Positions 45,766 to 58,194 of a stretch of DNA of 64,000 nucleotides are shown piece by piece (the first letter of the stretch is position 1; each line of letters starts with the position of its first letter). Origin of the DNA: Antrodiella citrinella (Eukaryota > Basidiomycota > Agaricomycetes > Polyporales > Steccherinaceae). Made by a program: the position numbers and the translations under genes. Location: positions 1 through 64,000 of the forward strand of contig SGPM01000019.1 of the NCBI GenBank assembly GCA_004802725.1. The letters are read 5' to 3'. The notes beneath the pieces are model-generated. The model did no database searches. It was not told where the DNA came from and worked only from the letters and a program-made list of their open reading frames with translations.

Positions 45766-47454
45766 ACGAACGCACTGCTGCCAACTATGATTCTACTGTC
45801 TTCGCTCTCGCTCGTGTTACCTATTGTTCTGTGGTCAGCCTCTCGTATACCCATCCCACATATCGTACGTATACCCTCTCAGTCGAAGATACCTCCTCCT
45901 GTTGTCGTTCATACGCTCTGACCTGCAATTAATTATTACTGTGACGCCTTGCTAGTCTACTTGCGCTCGTGATCATAGAGTATGATAGAGATAGTGCCGA
46001 TTTCAGTCACTCACAGATGGGTTTACTCGACGCCGGCGATACCGGGACGGCAGGAGGGGCGGGAAAGCCAAACGGGGATCTCACGTGACCCCGTTAGCGC
46101 CGTCTGTTACTCGGGCTGTTGACCCTATTTCGGCCACTTGAAGGTGAGATCTGAGATCTGAACAGCAAGCCATGCGTTTACAGCTGTTCACGAAATTGTA
46201 GGGGTGTTTGAAAAAAATCAGTAGTAGTCAGCTCTGGGCGGAGCTCAGTATAAAGCTAAACGGAGAGTCAGTAGGGATGATCTTGCACCATTTACGAGAG
46301 ATGTCGACCAAGATATGCCTGTGCTGCGCAACATTCTTGTCAGTGGCCATCCTAATCCCACATATTCCCGCTAGCCGACAACCACACTATTATTTTCAGA
46401 CACGCCTACAATTTCGTGAACGGCTGTAAGCGTAACATCACATAGTGGTTGAATCTGACCTGTGCCTACCTTAGAGGATTTCTTATTGCAGGTTGGCAAG
46501 GTCCGATGTGGCCCGATCAACAGATCTCTGCAGAGGGTCTACAGAGACAACTCGTACGGCGCCGTGATGAGCCATGGCTTGATAACCTCGGCACACCTCT
46601 TCGCACCCATGGCATAGCCTACATGGTGTACATACGGTCACTAATATCCTCTACGCGCTTCGCTTTCTGAGTCTTCAACATAAGTAAGCACATACTACTT
46701 ACTACCTTTTACATACAATGCATCTGAGCCCCGCTCATCATACTCTTAAGTTCCTGATTCCTACAATTATGTAAAACAACAGTTGAAAACCTTGTAAAAA
46801 TGCAATGTGAAAACTGTAAGCTAGGGTCTGCGCGAAGTTGCGCTGAGCTTGCGGGAACAAGTAAGGGAGTGAGGTAAAGATGCGTAAAGATGAGCGGAGA
46901 CTCCCTCGACGAGGGTATATCAACCGGTCTGCATCAGCGGGCTCGCCGAACGTGCGTCTAGCTTACTTGATAGGGCCTCATGAGCATGGTCTAGCCTGAG
47001 GTTACCTCGGCGTTTCTAACCAACCTGCCATAAGGAATCCTCTAAACACAGAATATTCATCTGATTTACAAAACCAAAATGTCGATCACGTAACCCAAAA
47101 TTGGTAACGATAAGTACTTAGTAACCCAATCTCCCTGGAGCTTCACACAGCGGTCAGGATGGATCGGAGTCTCCAGAGACGAGCATCACCATGACTTGAG
47201 AGTGTGCACTGGAAAGTGGTGGAAGAGATGATATGACTCGAGTTCGGTCGGACCCACGAAAATCCACACGTCCGGGGTGACTCAGCCACCCGGAAGGAAA
47301 GATTTATATCATACTTCAAGTCCGACGTCCCTTTCTTGAATCCTCCATTCTCGTTCAAGATCTCAATCCTCGATACACTCACTACTCGATACTTATACGA
47401 ACATCAAGAACAGAGACGCAGAGAGACAGGACGCAACGTACCCCCCACTGCCGC
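45766..47454. other. Intergenic region
   Basis: About 1.7 kb upstream of the NFX1-type gene. Short open frames (for example 46208-46670) show no recognisable domain or splice continuation. A TATA-like GATTTATATC lies near 47300, about 150 bases upstream of the next start. Confidence 0.45.
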
Positions 47455-50400
47455 ATGGCAACCACTAATGAGTTGATAACCAACCCACACCCACACCCTC
47501 ATACTCTCGCAGCGTCCCAGGATACCCCGGGTAATACTAATGCGAACGGAAGGCGACGACGAGGGGGTCACGGTGGCGGCGCAGGAGGTCCTGGACGTCC
47601 ACCTCGTACTCTAGGTGGAGAGCATCCTCATCCTCACGAGGACGGAGACGGGGGAGGGCGGACGACCACTGAAGGACGACCTCGCCGGCGCCGCCCTGCG
47701 AAACCTTCCCCCGCGCCGGGTCCTGGCGGCGACGACCCGAATTATTCGAGCACGTCTACGAGCAACGTGAACCATAGGCCCCATCCCCAGCACGCGCATG
47801 ATCACGGCCGGTTCTCGCAGGCGGATTCGAGCCTCAGAGACCCGACGAAACACCCACAGCAGCAACCCACGCGCAAACCTCGTCGGCGCGGCGGGAAGTT
47901 CAACGCCGACCTCACCGAGAACCCGTCTCCATCTACACAAGGACATGCACCAGTGGACCAAGCACCGGGGGAGCAATATCGGAACCACGCGCCGAAACAA
48001 GATGACCTGACCTCCTCCCTGATCCACTCCCTCAAGGTCCCGCCCTACCGCGACTGCTTGATATGTTTCTCGGCGATCAGGCCTGGGGAGCCGATTTGGT
48101 CGTGTTCGACGTTGATGCCGACTGCGCCTGGGTCTGACGACGAAAAGGCCCAAGGGAAGGGGAAGGATGGAGAGGGTGGGGAGAGGGAGAGGGAGGGGAC
48201 ACAGTGCTGTTGGACGCCGTTCCATTTGAAGTGTATCAAGCAGTGGGCGGGGAAGAGCGTGAAGGAGCTCGCGGATGCGTGGAGGGCGAGAGGGGAAGAT
48301 AAGCCGGGGAGTTGGAGGTGTCCTGGGTGTCAGTCGAAGAGATTGAGCGTTCCGGGTGGTTATTGGTGAGCACCTCTACTCTACTCGACTCGACTCTACT
48401 CTACTCTACACCGCCAAGCTAAGAATATCTACTAATGCGATTCACTTTTGCTACGTAGGTGTTTCTGCGGGTCTACAGCAGACCCCCGCCCGCCCCGACT
48501 CGCCACCCCACACTCCTGCGCCGCGAACTGCTCACGTACACGCGCCTGCGGGCACGCCTGCCCCCTCTCATGCCACCCGGGTCCCTGCCCGCCCTGCCAA
48601 ATAACTATCCAGCGTCCGTGTTTCTGCGGGCGCGAGATCGTGTCCCTGCGGTGTGCCGTCGCCACCAGCCAAGCCCAATCCCACCTCTTGAAAGAGGCGT
48701 TCTCGTGTGGGCGGACGTGTGATAGGATGTTGGGGTGCGGGAACCATAGGTGTAAGGAGGCATGTCATGAGGGGGCGTGTAAGGCGTGTGAGGTCACGGA
48801 GGTTGCGAAGTGTTATTGCGGGAAGGAGGAGAGGGAGGTTGGGTGTGGGGAGGGCGAGTCGAAGGTTTCTGTTCTGAGGGATGGGGGCGTGGATGGGAAC
48901 GGGGAGAGGAGGTGGGTTGGGAGGTTTGCTTGTGAGAATGAGTGTGATAGGTGTGTTGCCTGTTTATTCCAGTTCAATCAAAAATGCTGATCTTGTTTTC
49001 CCCCTCGTAGACTGTATGATTGCGGCGTGCATCGGTGTGCGAAACCATGTCACCCTCAGGAAGCCACTACGAGCATCTGTCCCCGCTCTCCCGCTCTCGT
49101 CACACATTGTCCTTGCTTAAAGCACTCACTTTCACCTGAGTCCGCCTCTGCCTTCCCCTACGGCACCAAACTGATCCGTACGGCATGCACGGACCCCATC
49201 CCGACGTGCGAGTCAACATGCATGAAGCCGCTCTCCGGCTGCACGCACCTGTGCTCGTCGAAGTGTCACTCGGGCCCCTGCCCGCCGTGCGCGATCATGC
49301 TCGTACGACCGTGCCGGTGCGGCGCCACCACCCAAGACGTGCGGTGCTCCGAAGAGCACGCCGGCGGTCCTGGCGAGGAGAAAGAGATCTTGTGCACGCG
49401 GACGTGCACGGCCCTGCGTGCGTGTGGGAAGCACCAGTGTCAGCGGGTGTGTTGCCCACTCGCGTCGTTGGCTGCGTCGGCGAAGGGGAAGGGGAAGAAG
49501 CGCGCGATGATGTCGGCGATGGCGGGGCCGGCGGTATTGGAGGGGATGGATGAGGCGGGGTGGCATGAGTGCGATATCGTTTGTGGGAAGGTGCTCGGGT
49601 GTGGGAACCATCAGTGTGAGGAGAAGGACCATCGGGGGCCTTGTAAGCCGTGTTTGAGGTATTCGTATGAAGAGGTACGCAACTGTCTGACTAACGTCTA
49701 CGCGTGTGTGTGCTTGTGGGCTCATGTTGCCTGTTTGCTAGATGATATGTTATTGTGGACGCACCGTCCTCGAACCACCCATCCCCTGCGGCACGCGCAT
49801 CGTCTGCTCTTACCCCTGCACCCGCCCCTCACCTCCATGCGGGCACCAAAAGGCCCCGCACCACTGCCACGAAACGCCCCAGGGGTGCCCTCCCTGCGTG
49901 TACCTCACGCAGAAGAAGTGCGCGTGCGGGAAGAAGATGGTCGGGAACGTGCGCTGCTCGCAGGACACGGTGTCGTGCGGGACACCCTGTGGCAAGTTGT
50001 TGGAGTGTGGGTTCCACCATTGTGAGCGGCATTGTCACAGTGATGGGTGTGGGCCGTGTAATGCGGCGTGTGGTAAACCGCGCAAGCTTTGGTGAGTCTT
50101 CCAACTTCTTCTGCTTGTAAGTCAAGTTCTTATGCACACCATCGTCTAGCCTTCCTGCGATCCATCCATGTACGCTCCCCTGCCACGCTCCCTCCGCCTG
50201 CTCCGAGGCAGAACCCTGCCGCGCCATCGTCAACATCACCTGTCCCTGCGGGCGGATCGTCCAGCCCGTCTCCTGCGGTCGCTCCCCGTCGAACCCAGGC
50301 GGCCGCGAAGGCTCGCAGCAGCTGAACTGCACGCCCGAATGCGGGATCGCGAAGCGCAACGCACGATTGGCTGACGCGTTGGGTATAAGTGCGGACCGGT

Positions 50401-51205
50401 CGGACTCGCGGTCGCAGGTCGTGTATGCGGAGTCGGTAGTTGCGTTTGGGAGGGGGGACCCGCATTTTTGTGCGATGGTGGAGAAGACGTTTGCAGAGTG
50501 AGTCGTTGTGGTTTTCGTTTCGGTTTGACTTCACATTTGACTTGTGATTTAGGTTTGTCACCTCGGAGAGGAAGTCGCAGATATTACCACATATGCCCCC
50601 GGTCAGACGCAAGTTTGTTCATGATGTACGTATTGCAGTATCTTGTACAATTGCAATCCACAATCTTACACCTGTTTTTCCAGCTTGCCTCAGTGTACAG
50701 GATGGATACCCAAATGGTAGACCAAGAGCCGAAGCGCAGCGTTGAGCTTATCCGGCGCATAGACACACGCATCCCTACACCGACTCTGTCCTCCACCGTT
50801 GCATCCACGCCTTCTGCGTCTCACAGCCTCGGCAGACTCACAGACTTGCGCGCACCCGCTGCCCTGAGACTTGGAGTCGCAGGCCGGTCACCAAACACGT
50901 CGCCCGCGCCATCGTCGTCGTCTGCCTCCGGAAGTCGCGCGTGGACGTCGATCGTAGCGAAGGCGCCAACACCTGCTCCTCCACCCACAGCGCCAAAACT
51001 GGTCGGCGGAGCGAGTGTGAGCACGTCATGGCGCAACAACGTGAACGTGGCTGCTCGCGCACGCGAGGTTTCGCTGCCGAGAAAGGTCGCTGCTACTTCG
51101 AGTCGTCTGATTCAACTCCCTGCTCCTATTCCTACGCCTACGCCTCCCGCCGTTATTTCCGTTCCGGAGATCGACGTTCCGGATAGTTGGGAGGACGAGG
51201 CGTAA
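47455..51205 (+). CDS. FAP1: NFX1/FAP1-type RING and NF-X1 zinc-finger protein with R3H domain
   Basis: A homologue of human NFX1 and yeast FAP1 (an FKBP12-associated protein); the family acts in transcription or ubiquitin-linked control. The N-terminus (MATTNELITNPHPHPH) is disordered, Arg/Gly-rich. A RING/PHD-like finger follows: DCLICFSAIRPGEPIWSC, then CCWTPFHLKCIKQW and WRCPGCQS. Then comes an array of NF-X1 fingers, for example HSCAANC, CGHACPLSCHPGPCPPC, CGNHRCKEACHEGACKAC, CGVHRCAKPCH, CTHLCSSKCHSGPCPPC, CGKHQCQRVC, CGNHQCEEKDHRGPCKPC and CGFHHCERHCHSDGCGPC. Near the end lies an R3H-type segment (RRKFVHDLASVYRMDT) and a Ser/Pro-rich tail ending IDVPDSWEDEA. Exon junctions all keep frame (for example AAGCTTTG|gtgagt). 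The domain order is the family's. Confidence 0.93.
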
Positions 51206-51918
51206 GGCGGAAGGGGTTTGGCGTATCGGTAAGAGCTCAGGACTCTATGTGTTTTATTTAGGTTGGTAGATGACAGGACAGCAGCGAGATTGCATTGTAG
51301 ACGCAATTCTGAACATTCACAATCAAGTTGGCAAGGTCTCGTTCAAGCGTTCAATATCCGCTATCAGTGTGTTACTTGGCAAACCTTGAGCTTGAAGCTA
51401 GAAGGATAAGAAGTTGAACACACAGATCTTATGGGCTCCCGACGGCATGGCATCGTGTGCTCACGGTGACGGTGCCTGAGAGTTACACGGAAACTCCAAG
51501 GATCTATCTTTACACTGGCTGATTATCTGACTCAGAGTCACTGGGGATTGGCCACTCGGGAGAATGGACTATGGAACGCAGGGAATGACTTATTTTCATG
51601 ATTCGTCTTTGGATAACATCCCCTTGAACGTTTGAACGTTGAACGCATCCTTCTTTCAGCTTTCATCGATTTCATCACCGGCTCAACTTGAGAATCGACA
51701 AAGCTCCCTGCCTGCCTTCGCCGAAGGTCTTTGAACGGATAGTTGCGGCGATCGATCAAAAACATACAGGTGCAACCAAAATTTTCAAAGTTGGTCTCGA
51801 CGGTCAATCCAGCTGACGATTCCCGACGAAGACAGTAGCAGTGTTGGTTGTTCGCCACAGTACGTTATAGCTTCAGACGCGTGTTGTGGCGGTCATGGGA
51901 ACTCACCATTGAATCTAG
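51206..51918. other. Intergenic region
   Basis: About 710 bases, containing GAACGTTTGAACGTTGAACG at 51626-51645, the same kind of word seen at 9824 and 13828. No gene supported. Confidence 0.45.
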
Positions 51919-54045
51919 ATGGAGTCAGACCTCGACAAGCACAGAGGCGCCCTCGTAGCTGATACCGACGTCGACGCTGAAAAGCGCGGATCGATAGATC
52001 TCACCGAGGAGGAGGTCAATCGCAGCGACGAGCACCTGCTGTACTCCAACCGATGGACTAGGAAACTGCTCAGCTGGGGTGTCGAAGAACGAGGTATTCA
52101 TTCCACCTATTCTATTCTCTGCGTTCTTCGCCGTGCATTCCGCTCAACTGAGATTACATTTCTGTTTCTTGAAACAAAGGGATCACGCCGGTGGCTGAGC
52201 ATGAACGGACCGACACCCAGTTCTACAAGATTTTCTTCATTTTCTTGTCGGCCAACTTCAACATCCTGTCGTGAGTCGACTCCTTTGAGTTAGGAAGAAG
52301 AAGAATATTGACCGGTGTTATGTACTAGGTTTTCTGCAGGAACATTAGGACCTGTCACGTTCGGTCTCGGACTGAGAGACTCGTGTCTTGTCATTCTCTT
52401 CTTCAATTTATTGTGCAGTATCCCGCCTGCATACTTGTAAGTCCTCTCCATTGTGTATGCTGCGTGCGATAGTCTTATTGATTCGACACGATACAGAACG
52501 ACATGGGGACCAAGATTGGGCTTACGACAAATGTGCCAAGCACGTTACAGCTTTGGGCGAGTATCGTGCACTTTTTTACGACGAGGAAGCGTCTGATATC
52601 TGCGTTACAGATATTATGGCATTATTCCTATGATGATCTTTGACCTTGCATCATTCTGCGGGTTCTGTATACTGAACTTCATCCTCGGAGGGCAGGCGCT
52701 ATCTAGTGTGTCCGGCGGAGACTTGAGCTGGAGGTACGCTTCATTTGTTCGTTCGTGCGAGGGAGAATGGATGATGTTGATTTTAATGCAGCGTAGGGAT
52801 CGTCATTATTGCGGTGATCTCACTTTTGGTATGCATTTCCATGTTGTGCCACATCTGTACATATGTTTTCTGATAGTACTTTCACTAGATCTCTTTTTGC
52901 GGTTATCGCGTCCTCAACTGGCACGTACCACAACATCACAATCTTCTCGCTTTTCTAACCTTTCCATTAGGTATGAACGCCTTGCATGGATTCCGGTCCT
53001 CGTGGTGTTTGTCGTAGCTCTCGGTGTGGGCGGGAAGCACTTGTCCAACCCTCCTCCAGCGGTGCCTGCAACAGCCAGCTCTATCCTGACATTTGCCGGA
53101 ACAATTGCCGGCTTCGTCGTGACATACTCGCCGATCAGTTCTGACTACACGATCTATTATCACCCGAAGGTGTCGAGGTGCGTTCCCCAACAGACTGAGT
53201 GTCCTATTCATGACTCATTCACGCGTGGATCTAGCTGGAGGCTGTTTTGGTACGCGTACATGGGCCTGAACCTACCTATTGTATGTCCTTTGCCAGCCAT
53301 CATGCCCCCCGTTGATGCTTACAGTGGATCCTAGATCTTGGTGCAGTGCCTGGGTGCGGCTGTCGCAGTCTCTGTCTCCGCAGTCCCGGACTGGAACACA
53401 GGATACGAGAATTCAGGCGTTGGTGGCCTCATAGAAGCCATGTTACACCCAGTGGGCGGATTCGGAAAGTTCTTGACCGTCTTGGTCGCCTTGTCCGTCG
53501 TCGGAAACGTGGCGCCCTCATTATATTCGTTCGGCTTGGGCTTCCAAATCTTTATGCCTTTCACTTCCAAGGTTCCACGATACGTCTTCTCGTTACTGGC
53601 CATCGCGATGTCAGTCCTCTGTTTCAAGATTTCTCATACTTTCTGTTGCTAATTTTTATTTGCATCCAGTATGCTGCCGCTATCCATTGTCGGCTCGCAC
53701 AAGTTCTACGATACACTGTCCAACTTCCTCGGCATAATAGGATATTGGTGCAGCGCGTTCGTCGGTGTCATCGTTGGAGAACATATCGTATTCCGGAAGA
53801 ACGACTTCACAGCTTACGATCTAAGCGCTTGGAACAAGCCTGGACAACTTCCACCAGGTCTCGCCGCGCTGGGGGCGTGTCTCCTATCATGCGGCCTCAT
53901 TATTCCCTCCATGGATCAAGCCTGGTTTGTAGGGCCTATCGCCAAGCACACAGGTGATATTGGGTTCGAGATGGCGTTTGCAGCTGCCGGCATACTCTAT
54001 CTACCTCTGAGGACTCTGGAGCTGCGATACTGGAAAATGCGTTGA
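51919..54045 (+). CDS. Purine-cytosine permease (NCS1 family, FCY2-like)
   Basis: A plasma-membrane proton symporter of the NCS1 family, importing purines and cytosine. A charged N-terminus (MESDLDKHRGALVADTD, SNRWTRKLLSWGVEERGITP) precedes the helices. Conserved pieces are TQFYKIFFIFLSANFNIL, FSAGTLGPVTFGLGLRDS, TTWGPRLGLRQMCQARYSFG, MMIFDLASFCGFCILNFILG, VTYSPISSDYTIYYHPKVS, FSLLAIA, SHKFYDTLSNFLGIIGYW and GEHIVFRKNDFTAYDL. About nine exons splice in frame; the intron 52557-52610 has a GC donor, with the join TTTGG|gcgagt ... ttacag|ATATTAT restoring GYYGIIPMMIF. The C-terminus LRTLELRYWKMR ends at 54045. Substrate range between purines, cytosine and related compounds cannot be read from sequence. 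The gene converges on the 7TM gene at 54.3 kb. Confidence 0.93.
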
Positions 54046-54283
54046 TGAGTATCATATGAAAAAAACATCTTACTAGATTTACAACAATTGAAAGTGCCTA
54101 GAATATAGACGTCTGCATGATTTTACGTATCAAAATGTTGCTGCGAAAGCTGAAGTATTGCGGGGTAACTTTACAAGATGCTGCCATGATTGTCGAGAAT
54201 GGATGATGCTGTATATGCAAGAAAAGTGAGGGCATAATGAAAGTCTAGTAATACATGTGTGAATGGTTGAAAAGGAGGCGAAA

Positions 54284-55654
54284 TCACATTGCGAAGTATG
54301 CATGAGGAGGTGTATCGATGGGGGAAGAGGTGTCCGTACATGTGTCCATCATGGGCGACATTGTCCTGGCAGATTCGAGATCCCGACATGAGCGCAGGGG
54401 AGAATATGTAGTGTCGATAGGTTTCAGATAAGGAGACACCTTGCTAGTCGAAGAGAAACTGGACCTCGTTCTGTACGGAGGAAGTGTATCCACGCAGTTG
54501 GTACTGAACCGAACTTTGGTAGCCGTGGACACGGTGGAATATGTGTCTCGCGTTAAGGCACGACCGTTAGCCACACGCGTGAGAATGAGTAGGGGAGGTA
54601 TAGCCTGGGATTCCAACACAAAATGAGGTACGGTTATGTGTTGCAAGAGAGTAAGGCCCACCTGTAGTTGACCCAATGCGGGAAGTAGAGCAAACTGCAC
54701 TGGACTACTGACTCCACACGCGATGACACTGATCAGTGCCCAAAAGGTGTACAAGGCAGCAGATTCAACGAGGAGTGTGATGATCGAGGTGTATTGGGTG
54801 TTTTGCAGGGTACCAAGTTGGCGGAGGTGTCGTCCAATGTAGATGATACGACCCACGATCAAGAGGGTAAGGACGGTGTTTATACAAAGCGACAATGTCA
54901 GATAAGCGATGCCCGGGGCTGTGGAGATGTCCGTCCATAGGTTTGAACCAAGACTGGCTATGCTTGGCGTGAAAACACTGCCCGTTACTACAATCATGGT
55001 GAGCATTTTGAACGCGTGGCGACAAACCGAATTGACTCACCAACAAGAGCAAGAAGCATTATCACAGAGGCTATGGTAGTGAACACACCATGTGCTCCTA
55101 TCACACTGTATATTACATAGAAACGATACAGCTGGAGAAAAGAATGAGAAGCTGACTGGTTGAAACACGTGATAGTACGGACCACGATCCCATCCGAGAA
55201 CCAATTCAAGAGGAGGTATCTGGATGGAAAAAGTCAGTATCAAACCAGCAGCTTGCCTCTCTAGAATGGCTACGTACATCACAGTAAGCGCAATGTTGAC
55301 AGGATGCATGACATTCTGCTTGAGGAACTCGTAAGGTCCTCCGGGGTCATTCCGGTGGTCTATGAAGGCAACCGCATGCCAGTACACTTGCAACGCGATA
55401 CCCGTAGTGGCGAGCGTGAATAGAATGGCGACGTATGCTCCTAGCCAACGACCGCGTTTCAAGACAGGTCGTAGACAGGCAATGAAGAGTGCAACATGAA
55501 TCCCTGAAAGATAGATATCAGCGTTTGCATACCCCGACTCCTACGCGACGAGCGTACCGTATATGCATGCTGAGAAGAACATGCCTAAGAAGTTCATCTT
55601 TTCACTGTGAAGATCATTGCTATCACTGGCGGTAGAAAGGAGTTGAAGTGCCAT
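54284..55654 (-). CDS. Seven-TM-like membrane protein, agaricomycete type
   Basis: A multi-helix membrane protein of a family expanded in agaricomycetes, with no assigned function. It reads MALQLLSTASDSND then MNFLGMFFSACIYG and IHVALFIACLRPVLKRGRW (two exons joined by cag|GGATTCATG), LGAYVAILFTLATTGIALQ, MHPVNIALTVM, LLNWFSDGIVLYRFYVIYSV, FTTIASVIMLLALVG, YLTLSLCINTVLTLLIVG, TSIITLLVESAALYTFWAL and LLPALGQLQVGLTLLQHITV, about seven helices. The C-terminal tail is Ser/Thr-rich (SSFSSTSKVSPYLKP) and ends PPHAYFAM. The ATG at 55654 is the first in-frame one and gives a polar N-terminus; 55597 is an alternative. A receptor role is possible but unproven. Confidence 0.68.
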
Positions 55655-56099
55655 GGCCACGCAGATAACATTAGTTCTCCAGGACCCACACTTATACCTT
55701 GCACCTCATGGAGTCTCTGAATCGCGGAGCCTTCAGACCACCGATGCGCTCTAGGATACCGACAGGGAGTAGTTGTAATACAAATATCAGGAGTTTTCGC
55801 TAAAATGACCCCAAGTACACCCTGTATTAGTATACCGAGTATCATCCACAGTGAGCGCTATCATGGGATTGGTATCCATCTTTGCTTTCTGCCGCAGTAA
55901 GACGTCCATGGACTCAAAATAGCTCACAGGGCTGTGTTCAACATGGCAAACAAAGCAATCATGAGATTGATCTCACAGCAGTCTGCGTTCTTTCAAGCCA
56001 CATATCGAGTATACCCAACTGCATCAGATTGTGGTCGTGCTCTGACTCGTCACTGTGCTCTGGAGCTACATATAGCGTGAGTGTCAAAGAAATATGACT
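55655..56099. other. Intergenic region
   Basis: About 445 bases upstream of the 7TM gene and downstream of the glomulin-like gene. A minus-strand frame at 55594-55845 overlaps the 7TM start but has no recognisable domain. Confidence 0.4.
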
Positions 56100-58014
56100 T
56101 TATAATTCAAATGACTCGCCTTGCTTCCAAAAGTCTACCTGGGATTGCAGAGGATTCAGATACTGTTGCTTTATGCGTTCCAATTCCTGGGGGCTGCGTA
56201 TCCCTGTCTGCAAACCATCAAGTTAATCATGGCGTATAAACGCATATCAGGATGGCTTACTCTATTGTTAACGTCCCGCTGAAGGAGTAAATAAAGTAGC
56301 GTCAAACCCTCTATCAGGCGCAAAGCTTCTGGATCGTCCATGAAATCGTCTAGAGGAATCTTGCAGTGCGTGAATGCATCGGGATCTTGAAGAGAGAATA
56401 TGGTCGGTCCGATTTCTCGGAGAAGCGTAGGGGACGTAAATGGATTTGCTTTGCTTTGATCGGGTGATGACAGCCCTTCCATAATCGCTTCCCTGGCTAG
56501 ACCGATGGCTGCTACACTAAGATGAGGAGTTAGAGACCGCGATCCTAGTAGCAAGTCCTGCAGCAGTACAAGCCGAGTGGGGGAAGGTGTCAAGGACAAT
56601 GTGATAGAGAGCAAACGGAATATCAGATGTCGGATAGACGGATCCGGGTGAGACCCAGCCAGGGGCCCCAGGACTTCGACTAGAGGTATGATGAACTCGG
56701 TTGGTACGTCTGGAGAACCCACGGCTTTGATTGACCCCAGCGAGGTCATCAGGATTGCGAGTACCTCGTCCACAGATGTGTTTGTTTGGATAGCGGCAAG
56801 GAACCAAGGGAGGAGGGAGAACAGTTCCGATTCCATAGGATGCTGAACGACATGTGCGAAGAGACTCAAGGCTCCTATAGATGGGTGCTTTAGCAGATCA
56901 GAGGAATTAAATCCAATTTGCGACAATGCCTCCTAAAAAGGATTATCATCACCAGCACAGTGTGTACGGAGCGTAGCAGTACGAACCCAGACCGTCTGTA
57001 CGACATCCTCAACCTCAGAAGCAGCAGAGGGGTCGGGTCGAAGGGCATATCTAGGGAACTGCGCCTCAAAGGCACGTTGGGAAAGATGAATATTGGTGCC
57101 CTTCGAGCATGCTTCCAATGTGAAGAGCACAAATTCAAAGATCGCGAGCTGGCGTCATGATAATCAGCAAATGCCCCCAATAACAGAGGAACGTCACACA
57201 CATTACATTTGGATCCTTCATTAGGATCCTCACCGGTCTCGGTCCACGCAGAAAGAGTGCGCACGTTGCGAGACACGGCTATGATCAGCTCTCTTGCGTT
57301 TTGATCATTTGCGTGTGGACCATGAACGCGCACACCAGCCTGCATGTTGTCCACAAGTGGTAGAACAACATCGCTCGCGGGTTTCCCGGTGAGTTTACGT
57401 AGTCTTGGAGTCACTTGTGCCCGAAACGGTCAATGCATTGAACGAGCAACCAGCTTGCAGACAGTGACTCACCTTGAGAATAGAGGTTCAGGAGGCGAGT
57501 CAATTGTGAGACGGGCAATGGAGGCCCATGATCAACGATTCCCTCTGCGTCTGTATCTTCTTCTTCTTCTTCATCTTCATCCTCTTCGTCACTGACGGAA
57601 AGGTCTGATCCGAGTCGTTCAAGTTGCTCCGCGAGGGCAATCACACATTCCCTAGCATTCACGTTCTCTCCGATTAGGTTCAGCAGTTCGACTACGCCAA
57701 GCTTGCCGCTTGTAAGCAATAGGGGGAGAGCGTCCAGTGCATTCTACTTGGTCATGAGTTGAGATTGGTCGTTCGCCGATGCGGTGTGAACCCACTATGT
57801 CATGGATCAACGAGGCAGCCACGACGCATTCCCTCAGCGTATCAAGGGTATAAGAACCGTCTTCCCCTTGTATTGATGACGCGAGCAACCTCGCGATTGT
57901 CTCTCCTTGATCCTAGGATAATTGAGTCGTGCTGACAAGGGCGATACTATGTGAATGATAACTTACCCCTCGCTTGATGCTGTCGTCCAACTCGCGTTGT
58001 AGACCTTCAGCCAT
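56100..58014 (-). CDS. Probable glomulin/ALF4/YAP-binding family helical-repeat protein
   Basis: About 540 residues from MAEGLQRELDDSIKRG. Exons splice in phase into a leucine-rich helical sequence: SYTLDTLRECVVAASLIHD, then INALDALPLLLTSGKLGVVE, LLNLIGENVNARECVIALAE, a short acidic stretch (SDEEDEDEEEEEDTDAEG), LTRLLNLYSQG, IFEFVLFTLEACSKG, LFSLLPWFLAAIQTNTSVDE and LRLIEGLTLLYLLLQRDVNN, with C-terminus FWKQGESFEL. The pattern, especially DALPLLL followed by the GENVNARE type of helix pair, resembles the glomulin/ALF4/YBP2 group, whose glomulin member binds RBX1 and inhibits cullin ligases. The intron GACATA|gtgggt...gtag|AATGCA was chosen because it unites the two halves. The family call is tentative: a HEAT-like protein of another family cannot be excluded. 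Confidence 0.5.
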
Positions 58015-58194
58015 CCCAACACGAGGTGAGATGATTTCTGCCGTAATCTAGGCGAAAATTGTGTAGCGCGATCACTGTCAGTGGCAAGAGTCAAGTGAGT
58101 TTGACGCTCGCTGTCTCCATCTGCAGTATTGCATCGTGACAATGGTATCGAACCTGTAATGCTACAATCTACTGATACATAGGTTCCAAATCAT

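Noticed and set aside
47611..48225. 204-codon minus-strand frame inside the NFX1-type gene
   Set aside because: Antisense shadow of an Arg/Gly-rich coding exon; its composition (Arg, Pro, Leu) is the expected mirror.
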